DNA from: Gemmataceae bacterium
Lineage (GTDB): Bacteria; Planctomycetota; Planctomycetia; Gemmatales; Gemmataceae
Length of the DNA stretch: 5,038 nt
Assembly (NCBI GenBank): GCA_947490035.1
Contig: CANLGS010000392.1
Location: forward strand, 1-5,038
Direction: 5' to 3'
Part shown: positions 4,564-5,038 of the stretch, one piece after another
Layout of the letters: each line of letters opens with the position of its first letter
Position numbering within the stretch: position 1 is the stretch's first letter
Translations under genes and position numbers: made by a program
Notes under the pieces: model-generated
The model's input: the letters and a program-made list of their open reading frames with translations, nothing else
Told to the model about the DNA's origin: nothing
Databases searched by the model: none

Positions 4564-5034
4564 TTGCCCACCGCGACCCCTCTCGCGCGGGCCGTCGTCA
4601 CCTACACTGGCTCCACCCCCATCGTGGATATTGCCGACGCACTCACCACCCCGTTCCCGCTCTTGCCCGATGCACTCGAACTCGACCGGGCCGACGCCGA
4701 ACCGCCCGCCGTTCCGGTGGTGCTGGACGCGCGCGTGGTCACCGGCGCCGGCGGCGGGCCGGAAAAGACCATCCTGAACTCGCCGCGGTTCCTCGGGCCG
4801 CTCGGCTACCGGATGCTGTGCGCGTACATGCACCCGCCCGGCGATCCCGGCTTCGAGGTACTCACGCGACAGGCCGCGAAGTACAGCGCGCCTAGGCTGA
4901 TCGGAAGTTGGGCTTTCGATGGAATTATTGGTTCGAGTTCGATCCCGTTTTTGGTTCACACGGCTCGTGAATTCCGCTGCTTTTCCAGCGAAAAGTTCCG
5001 TTCCCCCGGCGAACTGATTCCAGAACGGGGATGA
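4564..5034 (+). CDS. GT4-type glycosyltransferase, N-terminal part, interrupted near 4891
   Basis: The frame opens directly after the previous stop and contains VVLDARVVTGAGGGPEKTIL, then NSPRFLGPLGYRMLCAYMHP and PGDPGFEVLTRQAAKYSAP. The GGGPEKTI loop and the following helix are the N-terminal donor/acceptor loop of GT4 enzymes seen in planctomycete polysaccharide loci. Relatives should continue with APL-E--DRG-xDW and a His-rich Rossmann region. Here the match ends at about 4891, and the remaining 47 codons are low in G/C at third positions and unrelated, ending in TGA at 5032-5034. Only about 90-110 residues of a roughly 380-400-residue enzyme remain, so it should be inactive. The start is uncertain: TTG 4564 abuts the upstream stop, while GTG 4624 (VDIADALTTPF) looks more natural; neither has a ribosome site. 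It would have acted with the two genes before it in building the exopolysaccharide. Confidence 0.72.
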   Translation: MPTATPLARAVVTYTGSTPIVDIADALTTPFPLLPDALELDRADAEPPAVPVVLDARVVTGAGGGPEKTILNSPRFLGPLGYRMLCAYMHPPGDPGFEVLTRQAAKYSAPRLIGSWAFDGIIGSSSIPFLVHTAREFRCFSSEKFRSPGELIPERG

Positions 5035-5038
5035 ACCA
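4892..5038. mobile_element. Probable insertion-sequence end interrupting the glycosyltransferase
   Basis: From CTAG at 4892-4895 to the window edge the sequence changes character. It is lower in GC, codon bias disappears, and homology of the reading frame to glycosyltransferases ends abruptly. This is what the terminal, mostly non-coding part of an insertion sequence looks like. CTAG could be half of a 4-bp target duplication, as for some IS701/IS5-like elements, but the other end is outside the window. ATG at 5031 could begin a transposase on the plus strand. A minus-strand frame ending in LEKQRNSRAV could equally be a transposase C-terminus. Orientation and family remain open, and a simple deletion junction is also possible. 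Confidence 0.45.

Noticed and set aside
3759..4959. Long open frames overlapping the GT-B glycosyltransferase on both strands
   Set aside because: They are Arg-rich shadows produced by G/C third positions. The sense frame carries all family motifs.

Overview
The window is high-GC DNA with strongly G/C-biased third codon positions. It has planctomycete-type secreted proteins and several large intergenic palindromes, and it suggests a member of the Gemmataceae (Planctomycetota). This assignment is inferred from composition and remembered family resemblance; no rRNA or other marker gene is present.

Left part (1-1450). Three genes lie on the minus strand: the N-terminal 54 codons of an NAD-dependent sugar epimerase/dehydratase running off the left edge, a Cys-rich secreted protein whose frame is broken at a run of six G's (649-654), and a Gly/Tyr/Asn-rich secreted protein. 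The two secreted-protein genes have clear Shine-Dalgarno sites and sit 44 bp apart, so they are probably co-transcribed.

Middle (1450-2290). This is a decayed, repeat-laden junction. It holds a 148-bp MITE-like element with imperfect terminal inverted repeats and a possible 5-bp target duplication. A 25-bp-arm hairpin follows, then the C-terminal piece of an IS4-like transposase on the minus strand. The transposase is fused, in the middle of its gene, to a plus-strand remnant that looks like the C-terminus of an exosortase of the planctomycete XrtU/EpsI type, which itself carries a frameshift.

Right part (2340-5038). Plus-strand exopolysaccharide genes follow: a short monotopic phosphoglycosyl transferase that would start a glycan on a lipid carrier, a GT-B glycosyltransferase resembling the PEP-CTERM/exosortase-associated sugar transferase family, and the start of a second GT4-type glycosyltransferase. 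The last is cut off near 4891 by lower-GC foreign-looking DNA, probably the end of an insertion sequence. With the exosortase remnant, this looks like an exosortase-linked polysaccharide locus partly dismantled by mobile DNA.

The most interesting feature is an 82-bp near-perfect palindrome (3947-4028) inside the GT-B glycosyltransferase gene. It is read in frame as about 28 extra residues in the linker between the two Rossmann domains. This resembles the protein-inserted palindromic elements known from Rickettsia. Two further large hairpins (1652-1712 and 3189-3281) lie between genes; the second ends 7 bp before the likely start of that same glycosyltransferase.
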